Made by a program: the position numbers and the translations under genes. Of a stretch of 64,000 nt of DNA, positions 31,399 to 44,400 are shown piece after piece. The DNA is from Microplitis mediator. Taxonomy: Eukaryota; Arthropoda; Insecta; Hymenoptera; Braconidae. Numbering within the stretch: position 1 is the stretch's first letter; each line of letters begins with the position of its first letter. The DNA lies in NCBI RefSeq assembly GCF_029852145.1, contig NC_079972.1, forward strand, positions 11,592,986 to 11,656,985, written 5' to 3'. The notes under the pieces are model-generated. The model ran no database searches. It worked only from the letters and a program-made list of their open reading frames with translations, and had not been told where the DNA came from.

Positions 31399-33246
31399 TG
31401 GGACTAGAAAAAATAATAAAATTATAAAATTTTTTTATTGAACATTAATGAGACACATGACACATGACACATGTAAAAAAGACGTCATTCTCATAATAAT
31501 CTTCAGTCTAAATATATAGATATATATATGCATAATACTCATGCGTTAAAAAGAACAATTGGAAGCCACGCGGTTGTATATCGTGGCTACGCGTGTCAGA
31601 CATGCCTGCTTTTGTGGTTGATCCTTTTATTATTACTTGTGATTTTGTCGCCCGTTAAATATTAACGATACCACAACTAATGCAATATACATACATTCAA
31701 TCCAATCCCTATTCATATATTTATATATATATTTACATGAATAAAGCCATAGATATCGTAGGTTGTACGGTGGTTTATAAATAATGAGATACTTTTCATC
31801 GAAAAATTTTCACCTCGTTACCAAGTACCCAAGATAAAAAATCTATTGAAAAATAATAAACAAATCCTTACATATATAGAGAGTTACTATATACCGATAT
31901 ATATATATATATATATATATATCACACATAAAAACAAGCAGAGACAAAGAGACAAAGAATAAATAGTGGGGAGAACGATTAATCGTTTCACTTGTAAAGA
32001 ATGCTTCGTTTCGCATCGATTGTTCTCAATTGCGGTACACACGTACTTTGTAATAAAAAAAATGCATGAATGAATGAGTAAAAGAGTAGAAAAAAAAGTA
32101 TAAAACACGAAAACGTTAAAAATTAATCATTTGTAAAAATAATTAAATTTATTTCCATTAAAAATTTTAGTCTCTCCCCACAATTTATTCATTTTTGTTA
32201 TTAAAATATTCAAAAAAAATGATTAAATTATTATTTAAAAATATTCGGGTTGATGTAATAAAAAGCAAAATGTTGTAATGAAACTGATACGAAATTTAAT
32301 AGTGTTTGTTTAAAACTAAAACAAAGATAAACGTTAAATGGAGAGCTATTTCAACATGCAGAGCCAGATCATGCCGGCGAGTAGATTTTCCCTCGGGAGA
32401 ATGAAAATTGCAGCGTTGGTTTCATCGCAATTAATTGGGCTCGATCAACCGTATCCATGTAGACATGTTGTACAATATATAAACATATACACATATGTAT
32501 ATATAATATATGTACACATATATACGTGTAATAATAGTACGATGAAACGATGGAACGTTAAATTACGCTGTACATTTGTAATCATCTATATAAAATCAAT
32601 TAAACCTGTTATCTATTAATTATTATCGCTACATTTTATATTCTTCGAATAAGTTATTAGTAAATAAATAAATAAATAACTAATCGTTGAAACCAACGGA
32701 GATTAATTAGCAGGAAAGTAATTTAGATGAGGCTTTGGTTATAATTAAGATGATGGGTATGGATGCAGGCTTAAAGTTGTCCTGTTATGTTATGTCAGTT
32801 AGCTTTAGACTTTTAGCGAGTATGTATCCATATGCAGTGTACAGGAGATCCCTCCATTGATATGACAACATTTACATACTGCATATTCGCTTTGGGCCGT
32901 ATAACTCGCATGCCAATTCCCCATTGTTGGCTTTCGACCGCCAGTGCGTTTGATTGACATTATTGCTCGCGCCGCTGACACCAGATTACATTTATATTTG
33001 CATACATTCTACGCTTTAACTCTATACACACTATTCTCTGTCGCTCTAAACTTTTTTGTTTATTTATACAAAGAGATTTTTATTTTTTTTTTATAAATAC
33101 GGGGGTGAGACAAATTCAAGGTAAAAAAATCGGAAACTAACTTATTTTGGGTATCGGTAAAATCGGGTACAAAAATAATAAAAAAACTAAAAATATGCAC
33201 ATGTGGAAAATTCAAAAAACTATAGATGCAATTTTCGAAATTTTTT
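31399..33246. other. Non-coding DNA with two unique islands
   Basis: Islands at 32338-32480 and 32740-33000 have near-balanced composition (ggaagggcc-type words, catgccaattccccattgtt, ctcgcgccgctgacaccag) without a supported frame or splice pair. They are candidates for conserved non-coding or regulatory DNA. An AT dinucleotide run lies at 31896-31922. Confidence 0.35.
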
Positions 33247-33525
33247 ATGATACTGAAGTTAGCCGGCGTCTAATAATTTTTGGATTTTTTTTAGACAATA
33301 AATTATTGAAAAAAAAAATTTGGAAAAATTGCACCTGTAGTTTTTCAAACTTTCTACATGTGCCTATTTTTAGTTTGTATTTTTTTGTAATTGATTTGTT
33401 GAAAAAAAAATCCGAAAACTTTTAATTGTCTGCTAACTTCAGGATCATAATTTTTTTTCTTTTCATTTATCGTTTTGAATAAAAATTCAAAAATTATTAG
33501 ATGTCTGCTAACTTCAGTGTCATAT
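33247..33525. repeat. MITE family H copy plus adjoining half-copy
   Basis: A full copy runs from atactgaagttagccggcgt to gctaacttcaggatcat (33449). A half element follows, ending tagatgtctgctaacttcag near 33523. Two family ends in a row imply insertion at an older end or a partial duplication. Confidence 0.7.
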
Positions 33526-34957
33526 TGTTATTTGATAGTTTAAAAAATTTTAAACATGAGGACAATGGATCCAAACTAAATGTAATTTTACTTTTTTTAA
33601 AAGATAAATCGTCTGAAAAAATAAAAAATAAAAATTTTGTAAATTTTAGCATAGAAATTTATATTTAAAATATTTTTGAGTTGGATATTTAATTACATAA
33701 AAATTGAAAACTATAAGCTGTAGTTGGCCTAGGAATTAAATTTGACTTTTTTTAAACTGATAATAAGAAGGTCTGAGAAGTTTAGCTTTGAAACCATAAA
33801 AAAATGAACGATTAAAAAATGAGTAGATTAATTTGCTGATGTGTGGACGTACGGTTACAAAGTCAACACGAGTAATTTGTAATCAGCGGTGCAAGCGCCT
33901 TGTGGTTGAACGCCTGGTGCTGTAGATTTGTAATCATCTCTCTACTATACAGGTATATACATATATTATATATGAGTCTAGGCCTAGAGAGTCAGGGGAT
34001 GATTGGTTCGTGGTTACATCCCTTCGTAATGAGCTCCCCAGATGGTACGTCTCAGAGAACCCGTATACTATTAGACTCACTCTAAACATCCCAGTCTTGT
34101 ATGTGTAAATATATATCTATATTTAATTATATGTATATAATAATTAATAATGTATTTCAAGTGATCAGCTATAGGCAACTGTTGAGTAATTAATTGATAT
34201 ATATATAATTATAATTGCAACTTTGAATAAATTTTATATTGTTTTGCTGAAAATTTCTTCAGAAAATGACAGCTTGCTAACTAATAATTATTTAATTATT
34301 TAAATTACTTATGATAGTACGCATGCAGGCAAACGCTGAAGTAAACAGAACATTTAACAGCCAAGTTTAACTCTTATTAAATTAATGGGTACAAAGTTAC
34401 ACAGTGGAATGACAATTTAATCTCAAGCACTTGAGTGGACTCATTAGTTAAATTTTTAGCACATGGAACTTACGGTTTTTTTTTACTAGACCTTCTCTTT
34501 TTTTTGGCTTGCGGCCCAGAAGTGGCACATGTGCCATTACTCGCTTCTTCTTCTTGCATAACTTTTATTATTTCTGTAGATGTCCGGAGATATATAATTT
34601 TTTAAAATAAATTATAAATTTATTTTATTCATAGTCGGGTGATTAATACATTTATGTTTTAATCAATATTTTGATGAGCATATCTGAGTAGTTTTGAATT
34701 TTCACAGCTTCAGTTATTTTTAAAGATGGAAAACTTTTTATCATTTATAAGCTTCAGGTTGAAATTTTTAGAATTTTGAAAATGATTGCGATAGAAATTG
34801 GATAGAGGAAATTTATTAATCATTAAAAAGTAGAGAGTAAGCGAATTTTTCAATGCGTTAAAAAAATCAAGGGGTAAAATGGGATAGTTTAAAAAATTTC
34901 TTAAATACTTATGATAAAATAAAATCTAAATTATTTTACGAATGAATTTTAACACAA
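33526..34957. other. Non-coding DNA
   Basis: A small GC-richer patch at 33880-34090 (gcaagcgccttgtggttgaa, gagctccccagatggtacg) has no supported gene. The rest is AT-rich unique sequence. Confidence 0.35.
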
Positions 34958-35498
34958 CCCGGGTCAAAAATCAAACTTGATTTAGAATTGGTTTAACGAA
35001 TCGAAATTTGGAGCCGTTTTTCACGAGACAAACTCGACTTTTTTTTACGGAGATATGAAATACATTGAGTTTGAGCCTTGGTTTAGACAACTGGCTTACT
35101 TAGTCACGATTTAAGACGAAAAAGTTGACTTAAAATATAAGGCGAAAAAGTCTAAATCAAGTCGAAATTGATTTGATTTAGACTTATTCGACTTAAATTA
35201 TAAGGCGAAAAAGTCAAAACTAAGGTGAAATAATTTTTATATATTAAGGCGAAAGTAAGACGAATAAATAACTTTTTTTCGACTTGATTCAGCAAGTCAA
35301 AAGTAAGGTCAATGACTATCGTGCTCGAAGTAAAGACGAATAAGTTCAAACTAAGATCAAAAATACAAATAAGTTGAAACTAAAATGAAAAAAGTTCAAA
35401 AAGTTGAAAAAAATTTAATTAAAATCGAAAAAGTCGAGATTTTATGGAAAAATCTTCGGCAAATCGGTAACTTGAATCAAGTTTTATTTTTGACCCAG
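34958..35498. repeat. 541-bp MITE family J (CCCGGGTCAAAAATMAAACTTGAT), copy 1
   Basis: Starts CCCGGGTCAAAAATCAAACT and ends atcaagttttatttttgaccc. The interior repeats gacttattcgacttaaat and aaggcgaaaaagtc. Its reverse complement matches 63245-63772 closely, so the two are copies in opposite orientation. Confidence 0.8.
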
Positions 35499-38400
35499 GA
35501 AAATTTAATTTTCAATGCAATCAGAGTAAAAATTAATTTTTTCTTTTTCGAAATTCTGAATCTCAAATTTTTAAAAAATATCAAATAACAATTCCAGTCG
35601 TTTTGAGAAAAATCTCTGGGCATTTTTCTGTATCTACTAATTTTATTAATTTAAAAATTAAATTACTGTAATTATAAATTATTATAATTAGTTAATGAGG
35701 TAAGGAAATAATAATAATTAAAAAAAATAAATTATTCGACATATTTCACATTTTATTAATTAAAAAATAATAATAATAAAAATCAAGTACAATAATAATG
35801 CTCGAGCCAACCTCGCCATTAGGCGTAATCGACACAATAACGTTTTTTTATGTTTTTTTTTATTTTTCCGTTTTATTAATTATTATTTTTTCTTACGATT
35901 TAACTCTTTATATCAATTATCATCGTAACTCTATAAAAGTGAAAAAATCTGTACAATGAAAGACGTACGGGTAGCGGAGAGATGCCTCTGTCCTTAAAAA
36001 ATTTATTAATATATTAATATATATATATATTATATTTTTCACAAAAATGTGGATCCATTGGTCGAGGCTCGTCAACGAAATCCAATTTTTAAAAGTTCAT
36101 TATTTCAAATAATTCAAATATGGCGTCTGTGGACAGTAGACGACGCTAAATGCAATATTATGGATTAAATAAAAATAATAATTATCTACTATACTTATAA
36201 ATAATAAATCAATACAATAATGATAATCATAATAAAAGTAATTGATAATTATTTTTAATAAAAAAAAATAATCGTAATTTATATAATTAATAATACAAAC
36301 TGTAATAAAATTAATAACATAATTGTATTTTAAAAACTGATATAAAATAATAATTAAAAAATTTATAACGCATGGTATTGACTTAAAATAACACAGCATC
36401 GTATCGGTTTTTTTCTTTAATTATATACTTTTTTTTCTTCTTGTTTTACTTTTTTTTAAATTGATTTTATCAATTATTATTATTATTATAATTATTATTA
36501 TTAGCAATTTGTTGAGAAAAAAAAAAATTAATGACTATAATCACTGAATTTGAGCAGCTTTGTCAAATAAAATTTTTTAGAAAAATTCTGAGCGATTTGA
36601 CCATAGGTCTGATTAGTAAATGATTAGAATTATTTTATCTTTTGGAAAAATAATAAAATATTCAAATTAGTAATTGATTTTTATACGACGGAATTTATAA
36701 AAAATAAGAGTAGAGATTTTTTAATTAATGAGAAGTTTTAAATTGTGCAGTGACCATACGACCGAAAAAAATTTTTTAATTTAAAAAAAAGAAGTTTTTT
36801 AGCTGAGGAAAATTCTTAAAATTAATTTTTGATACTTGTATTTAATATTCTCTTTTATTTGGTCAATTCTTTGGATTAGTCAGCTGGACAAATTGTGTTA
36901 AAAATAAGAAAAGCTAAAATTTATTTTTTTTTCAATTTAATTTTGAGATAAAATTTTATAAAATAACGATAAGTTAAAAGTACTTTTGTAAAAGTGTAGT
37001 CCAGACTTTATCACAATACGATTACAAGTATCAATTTTTTTTTTTTTAAGAAATATTTCCACATTTTTTTTTAATTAAAAAATTTTAATCCAAAGTTAAA
37101 ACCGTCTGTTGCACATTCGGCGAGCGGTAACGTAAAGACGTTTGAAATATTTGAAAAAAAAAATTAAGTTTAACTGGCAAGCGCACGTTTTATTGGCACG
37201 TTTTTTGCTCGAAAGAAAATTTAAATTATGGCAGTACAAAAAATTAATTAAAGTAATTATATAATAAAAATAAAAAGTAGTTACATGTAAAATTATATAA
37301 ATTACCAAATAATTCTAATGCATTCCCTCGAATAAATGAATTTAGAGTTTTAAAAAACATTGAGGGGAAATTTACTGAGGAATGGATTAAACGAGAAAAA
37401 ACATTAGATTAATTATTTATAAAAAAAAAGTATATTCAAATAAAAGTATGAATTAAAAAAATTATGGCATATACAATAATTTATTACTGGTAGAAAAATC
37501 TTACAATTCACCGGCTGGTATCGATCTCGACGATGGAAATAGTACGTCAAGGTTTCGAGACTCGTTACATCTTTAAAAATATTTTTTTAAAAATAATCGA
37601 TTGTTATTTCAAATAAATTTTATTTTTGGCAGTAAAATAAATGCAATCCATCGTGTCGAGGATTTAAAGCCGGCGCAAGTCACATAAATGCCTCATAAAT
37701 GAGAGTATAAAATAAAATAAAGTAGAAAAGAGTAAAAGATTAAAAAAAAAAAAGTTGAATTAAAAATAGGCAACCTCATAATCAGAAAAAAAATATCCAT
37801 CGTAAAAAAATCTCAATTGGTCCGGTAAAGACTAGTCGATTCTAACCTCTTTAGTGCCGGAATATAATAATTATTATTATTTTATAAAATCTGAATCTTA
37901 TTTATATTTTTTATTTATAATTATTTTATCCAACAGTACGGTAATAGTACAAAAAATACTTATAATAATAGTTAATAACCATAATCATACTTTATAATAA
38001 TCATAATAATTTTTTTTAATCAATCAATCAATCAATTAATTAATAAACTTATAATTAAACATAACGCAGTATCGACAAATATTGTTTGCTTTCTTTATAC
38101 TTGAGGAGGGAAGAAAATTGTTCCGCAAACCTCCGAGAGATCATTTGAAAATGCAATTATAATTAATAATTAAAATAATAAAACAAATTATATTGATAAT
38201 ATATAATTAATATAATAGTTAATTATTTATTTATTATGTTAATAAAACTGATAAATGCGCAAATATGGTACGTTGGTTGTCTTTATGAAGGGCTCTCTTT
38301 TTTTTTTTAATTAATTATTATTTTTATTGTTGGGGGGGCCGGAATTACAATATATTTAATGGTTATTTTTTATATTTTTTTTTTCATTTTTTTTACTATA

Positions 38401-38766
38401 ATTAGATATTTATTTTTAATTATTACGAGATCACAGTGACGCTTTGACGCGCGGGGATCTGGACAAGTCGGCCGCGTTTAAAATTTTTTATTTAAATTTT
38501 TTACCTAAACTATTATTATTATTATTATTGATTTATTTATTATTGAAATAAGAATAAAAGTGTCATTTAAAATAAAATAAAATTCGTAGTAATGACAAAA
38601 TTATTCAAATCTCATAAATTTAAAATTTTACAACAAAAAATAATAACGCAGCCACTCCACGATCCGCATAGTCACAGTTACAGCTTATATCCCACCTATT
38701 TTCTCCGCTAAATTTTTATCGACCAATCGCATTTATTTTAAATTAATTTATTTTATTATTATTTTG
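35499..38766. other. Very AT-rich non-coding DNA
   Basis: Mostly A/T homopolymer and short TAA/ATT runs; the long Ile/Tyr/Leu-rich minus-strand frame at 36100-36399 follows from composition. Two identical words, tcatttgaaaatgca-type and gatcatttgaaaa, recur at 38140 and 40330. No gene recognised. Confidence 0.4.
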
Positions 38767-39106
38767 GGGATTCTACGGTTTTCGTGGCGCCGTCAAATAA
38801 CTGAGAATTCATATAGAACTCAACGAATTAAGACTTTTCTAAAGAATAAAATTTTTCGATATCTCGATTAGTTTTCGAGAAGAATAGATTTTGGGAAAAA
38901 TTTGATTTTTTTAAAAAAATTTCATAGATTTTATCATCTTAATTTTTTTTGTATTTTTTTCTGAAAACTCTATTTAAAGATGGAAATTTTGAAAAAAAAA
39001 AAACGTCTGAATAAGTCAATTTTTGAAAAAGTTACAGCTATTTGAAAAAAAGTCTTCTACAAGAATTCGCGTCATTTGACGGCGCCACGGAAATTGTAGA
39101 CTTCCC
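38767..39106. repeat. Foldback element with gtggcgccgtcaaat arms
   Basis: Left arm ggattctacggttttcgtggcgccgtcaaat pairs with the right arm atttgacggcgccacggaaattgtagacttccc (positions 39073-39107). About 340 bp; interior AT-rich. The GC-rich ggcgcc core of the arms stands out from the surroundings. Confidence 0.7.
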
Positions 39107-41485
39107 ATTATTTTTTTTTTTTTCACTAAATTCTAATTCAACTTATGCTCGCCAGCACAAATATATACTTTCACGCGAAAAAATTTATTTATTTTACCAT
39201 CGATTAATTAATAAAAATATACATGTATTTAATTAATTATTAGTTTTTTTTTAATTTCAATTATTTTGTCTGACAAAAAAAATTTGAATTAAAAACGGAG
39301 TACGGGAGAAAACTGTCATAAATTTAATATTTTAAATATATCATCGCTTCAATTAATATATTACTGTACCGATGAAAAAAAAGCATTTTATTTACATGCG
39401 TCTCACTCGATAAATTGTCTTATTTTTTATAAATTATTCATACTGTATATTTATTTTATTTAATCGTTGTACCAGAAAGAGACTCATTAGATTAATTTTA
39501 AAGTTTCTTTCAATAAAAAATAAATTTTATAATATAAATGAGACGTTAAATATATGAAAGAGCGTCATGAAATCTCGATAGGTGAAACGAATGGCAGTAT
39601 CGATAACTAAACGAAAAATCTAGACAACCTCATAAATTTTATTGGAAAAATATAAACATTACTTCTAAATAAATACTATTTTTATACTGCAATACTTGAT
39701 TATTTTCGACTTATCACGACTAAAAAAAATTAACCAACGAACAAAATATATATACGTATTTAATATATATATATAATATATAATATATATATTTTTATAT
39801 TTGTTAATGATTACTGTATTTAAAAAAAAAATTTAATAAAAATAGTAAGAGAGAAAAGGCAACTGAAATAAGTCGCGGTAATGCAGTTTTGGTCAACAAT
39901 CGTCTGGCTTTCGCGATTCAATTTCATTAAATCGGATCCGTATATATATTTATATATATTTTATTAGTATATTTACTTTTTTAAGGACTAATCGAGGGAG
40001 TAAGAAATCGGGACGTGAAAATCACAGTTAAAAAAAAATAATAAAAATAAAAAATTTATATATATATATATAATTAGCAAACAAATATAAAAAAATAAAT
40101 ATAGAAATGAAAATTTATAGAAATTAATTTTTTTTTTTAAATCTAATTGAAAAAAAAAAATCAGCATTGAAAGGACAGTGAAAGCGTAGAAATAATTTAA
40201 TAAAAAATCTAAAATAATAGTAAAGAAAAAAAATAGTTGGGGAAAGGGGAATGTCTCGAAAAACGCAAATTCTAAGAGACATTCGCTGGTGGACAAGGGT
40301 GCCACAATATAAGAGCTAAGCTACCGGAGATCATTTGAAAACTGTCCACGGGCCTCGCAGCGAGCCAATTAAGATGCTGCGATCCTCGAAATTCTATATA
40401 TCAATTATCTACCTTTAATTAATAATTTATAATTTAATTTAATATAATTTAATTCGACTTATTACTGATTTATTACTTTAGTTATCCATTTTTCTATACA
40501 ACAAATCTAAACCTCCTCCACGTAATCCTCCACAAATGTGCACTCACACATTTTTTAAATTTATCTTTTTTTTAGTTTTATTTCCCTTAACATTTTTGGA
40601 ATACACTCGACTTTGAATTTAATCCGTTAGTCTTATATACAAAACTTCTACTCGGAACGCGAGTACGAGCACTTTCAAATTTTAGTAATTATCCTTTTAA
40701 TTTAAATATACAAATTTTTAAATTACTTAATTATTGTTATCATTATAATTATTATTATTATTACTATGAATATTATTATTATTATTATTATTATTAAAAT
40801 TATTATTAATTATCATACATATTAATCGTTAAATTTAAATACCATTAAATTTATATTTATCATACTAATCAAACAAAACAAAAAAAGCTAATCACGATAG
40901 CTGGTAATCTGAGTTCACGAGTAGACATAATCAAAATTATCCTCAATTCTTCGTCGACAAAGAATCGAGGAATCACAAAACCCGCTTTATGCGTATTATT
41001 AATTTTAAATTGTTAAAACAAAAAAAAAATCACACTACTTTTTTTTTTATTTATAGACTCCTTCTTAGTTTAATCCATAATGAGATCATGGTTTGATTAT
41101 TGGGTTAAGTCCTCTTTGGATCTCGTCCTCAGCTCCCCCGTTAAGCCCTTCCTTTTTATTATTATTATTAATATTATTATTTATTATTATTATTATTATT
41201 ACTAATTTATTATTATTATTAATATTATTATTAAACTTAGCCAGTATTTGTTAACCTTAACTTTTAAATCGAGTTAATTAAATTAATCGATTTCGTCATA
41301 CGCGAGTCGGAAAATTATATTTTGGTTAAAAATTTATAATACGCGAGGTGACGCAAGATCCTCTTGACGTTTCGTCATGGATACGGATAAATGATGGTCA
41401 ACTACCTTGTTGACTTGTCAGAATCGTAATTGTTGCCTTTGTGGATGTTGTTTAAGTTGTTGCGATTGATAAAGTTTAGTAAACT
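39107..41485. other. AT-rich DNA, probable 3' flank and UTR of the BH3-only gene
   Basis: Immediately downstream of the minus-strand stop at 41486. TTTATT (minus-strand AATAAA) at 41155-41160 would give a 3' UTR of about 330 bases, but many such words occur. ATT runs lie at 40750-40795 and 41158-41225. No other gene recognised. Confidence 0.4.
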
Positions 41486-44400
41486 CTATCGTAGACGTGA
41501 AACTAATCGCCAACCCAAATACAAAGCCACTGTTGTCCAAAGTGTTTCACGTAGTGGCGCCGGGATTAACATTGACAGGAAACTGTCCGATGATGGTATA
41601 CTTGTAGTAACACTTGGAAATCCAGCACCAAAAAATGGTAGTCTCGATTTTTCAATCTCTGCATCCTGTAACAAATAATTTTTTTTTTTTGTTATATATA
41701 ATTCTCTAATTTTTAAATTATTACGAAAATATTTTATCTATTTTTTTGAAATCATTCATTTCATTAAATAAAAAAAATCTACAACTGTCTTATTAAATTT
41801 TTGAAAAATTTTCTATCAACGGTAAAAATTTTTAATTTTATAAAAAAAAAAATTAAATGGATAAACTTAAGGGTATTGTCCCTTAGTCGTTTCATCCCTA
41901 AAACTTTTGAAACCCTGATTTTTTTTTTATTAAACTTGTTATTTTTATTTCTAACGTCGCTATTTTATCCCGGGTGTCCGAGCAATAATAAAATAATAAG
42001 AAAAAAAAAGTTTTACGATATTATTACTGCTTTTCGGTCAATTAATTACATACTATACTTTATTGTCTTTGTCATTTATATTTCTTCATATAACTTTCTC
42101 CATCTTACAATACTCTTATATTTATATAGTAGTTATTCCCGGCGTCTCCGTAACTTCCGATTCCCGTTTTCATCTTAATTCACGCTCGGTCTAATCGCGA
42201 GAAAGTCCAATCTTCTTTAGCCACTTTTATGGCTATCGCGAGTAATATCTAGATGATAAATAAACATATATATATATATACAATACACCCTTATATATAC
42301 ATATAAAAATATATATTTTTCCTCAATTTTCGTCCCCTTTTATTTCATTTTCACAATAATCGAGTCTCTCTTAAACAGAACCCTCAAGTGTATTCTACTT
42401 GTTCTTACAACCTAACACCAAAAATAATTTATATATTATCAAGACCCATGAGAAAAAAACATCACATTATTTAAGAATTATTATAATTGAATTGTATACA
42501 GAAAAAAAATTATTTCGGCGCAAAAAATTTTTACTTGCCCTGAGAAATTTTTTTGCTTTATCAACTGAAAACACGCAGAAAATTTTACGGTATTTTTTGC
42601 ATCAAAAATTTATAGAAAAATTACTATAGTCACAGTAACATGAGGACAGTATGGAATTATTGTAAAAATTACCGATACTGTAGAAATTTTAAAAGACATC
42701 GAACAGAATTTACAAGGTACATAAATTTTATACAAACTTCATACTAAATATTCTGATTTAACTTAATAAATTTTACTATGCAGTTGGTATAAATTTAATC
42801 TGTTACTTTGTCAAAATTACAATGCACCTTGTAAATTCTGTTCGATGTATTTTAAAAATTTTTACAGTATCGGTAATTTGTACAATCATTCCATACTGTC
42901 CTCATGTTACAATAACTACAGTAATTTTTCTATAAATTTTTGATGCAAAAAATACCGTAAAATTTTCTGCGTGCAAAAATTTTCTTAGGGCAAGCAAAAA
43001 TTTTTTGCGCTGTGTATATTTATTCAATAAATATTTAAATAAACAATATATTTTATTTTATTTAATTAAAGAAATGCATGGTAGTGAGTACGCGCTCATG
43101 CCCATCGATATGCCCGGTTAACTTTCACGTCAGGGGATGTAGTTATTTAGCTTGTTACATGCTCACTTACACCGCTACGCGTGTAGAAAGTATTGTTTTT
43201 TTATTGTAATTCATTATTTTAACACTTGTTACATAATAATTAAATTATTGAATCATTTTGAACCCTTATAAAAAAAAAAAAAAATTTATTCTCAATTGTA
43301 AACTAAATGCGAGTTATTTGAACAGACATATGAATAATATGACATTGATACTTAATAGAGATAATGACAGAGTAGATATATATGCGTATTAATTTATTTA
43401 ACAAAGAGAATTAATCACTGCGCTGTTAGTAATAAACTTTATATGTGCGTATTTACTGTTGTTTGTTTAAATTTAAATTAATTTGTTTGTGTAAAGAAAA
43501 AAAAAAAGAAAAAATTGTTTGTCTTTAATTGAGAAACGAGTGAATAAATGAGCGGAGATGAATTACGGTTAAGTTGAGGCCATAAATGTGAATTTAGTTA
43601 TCACCGAATCCCGTGGGTGTAATAAATATCGACACTATGACCCGACGAGAGCTGTAGTTGTGTATTTATATAGCGGATAGTACAACTCGGGCTTTTATTT
43701 TTCTTTATCCCTACAGATCCCTTATACAGTTTGTCTCGTTTATTCTCACCCTCGCACTTGCAATCCCAAATATACGAGTGTTGATCAAATATGTATTCAA
43801 GGGTATAAATATAGATATTATTTAGTGAGACCGCAAATTCATTTTTTTCACTTAATGCCTAAAGTATTTATTGAGTATTAAAAATCACAAAAAAATTCTG
43901 GTAAATAATTTAGAGTTAAATGAGTGTGAATGTAGCAGACATCAGACAAATTTAAAATTATTAATAAATAGAGTAAATAATTTAAAAAATATTTATAAAA
44001 AATGCACTTGGTAATTTCAAAATTTTTTAAATGCGCATTTTTTTTAAATTTAATTTTATTAATTATTTCGCCTGTTTATTAATAATTTTGTCTGATGTCT
44101 GCTACATTCACACTCATAAATTTGTAATTTTTGGTTTTAATCACAAGATAAATTTTGAAATTTTTTTTTTTAAATTATTTATTAGTTTCGTAATTTTTTT
44201 GTACTAATTACAACTTCAGGAACTTTTTCTTAATTAGATCAGAAATTTAATGAAAATAAACATTTTTTTTTTTGAAAAATCGATTGTCAAAATTTTCATG
44301 AGCAGAAAAATAATTTTTTTCCAAATAAATCATTTTATCTTTTATCTGAACCGACACTTTAATTCTTAATATCTGATTATTGCACAGTACGAATTAAGTT

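Noticed and set aside
32338..32619. Plus-strand frame of 93 codons with balanced start (MESYFNMQSQIM)
   Set aside because: Second half is AT dinucleotide-driven Ile/Tyr; no donor at a sensible place and no homology seen. Left as a non-coding island.
33147..33425. Plus-strand frame of 92 codons
   Set aside because: Lies across a family H MITE; its sequence is explained by the repeat.
36100..36399. Minus-strand frame of 99 codons with many Tyr/Ile/Leu
   Set aside because: Composition artefact of TAA/ATT-rich DNA.
41430..41678. Plus-strand frame of 82 codons
   Set aside because: Antisense to the third coding exon of the BH3-only gene, which has a proper acceptor, phase and stop.
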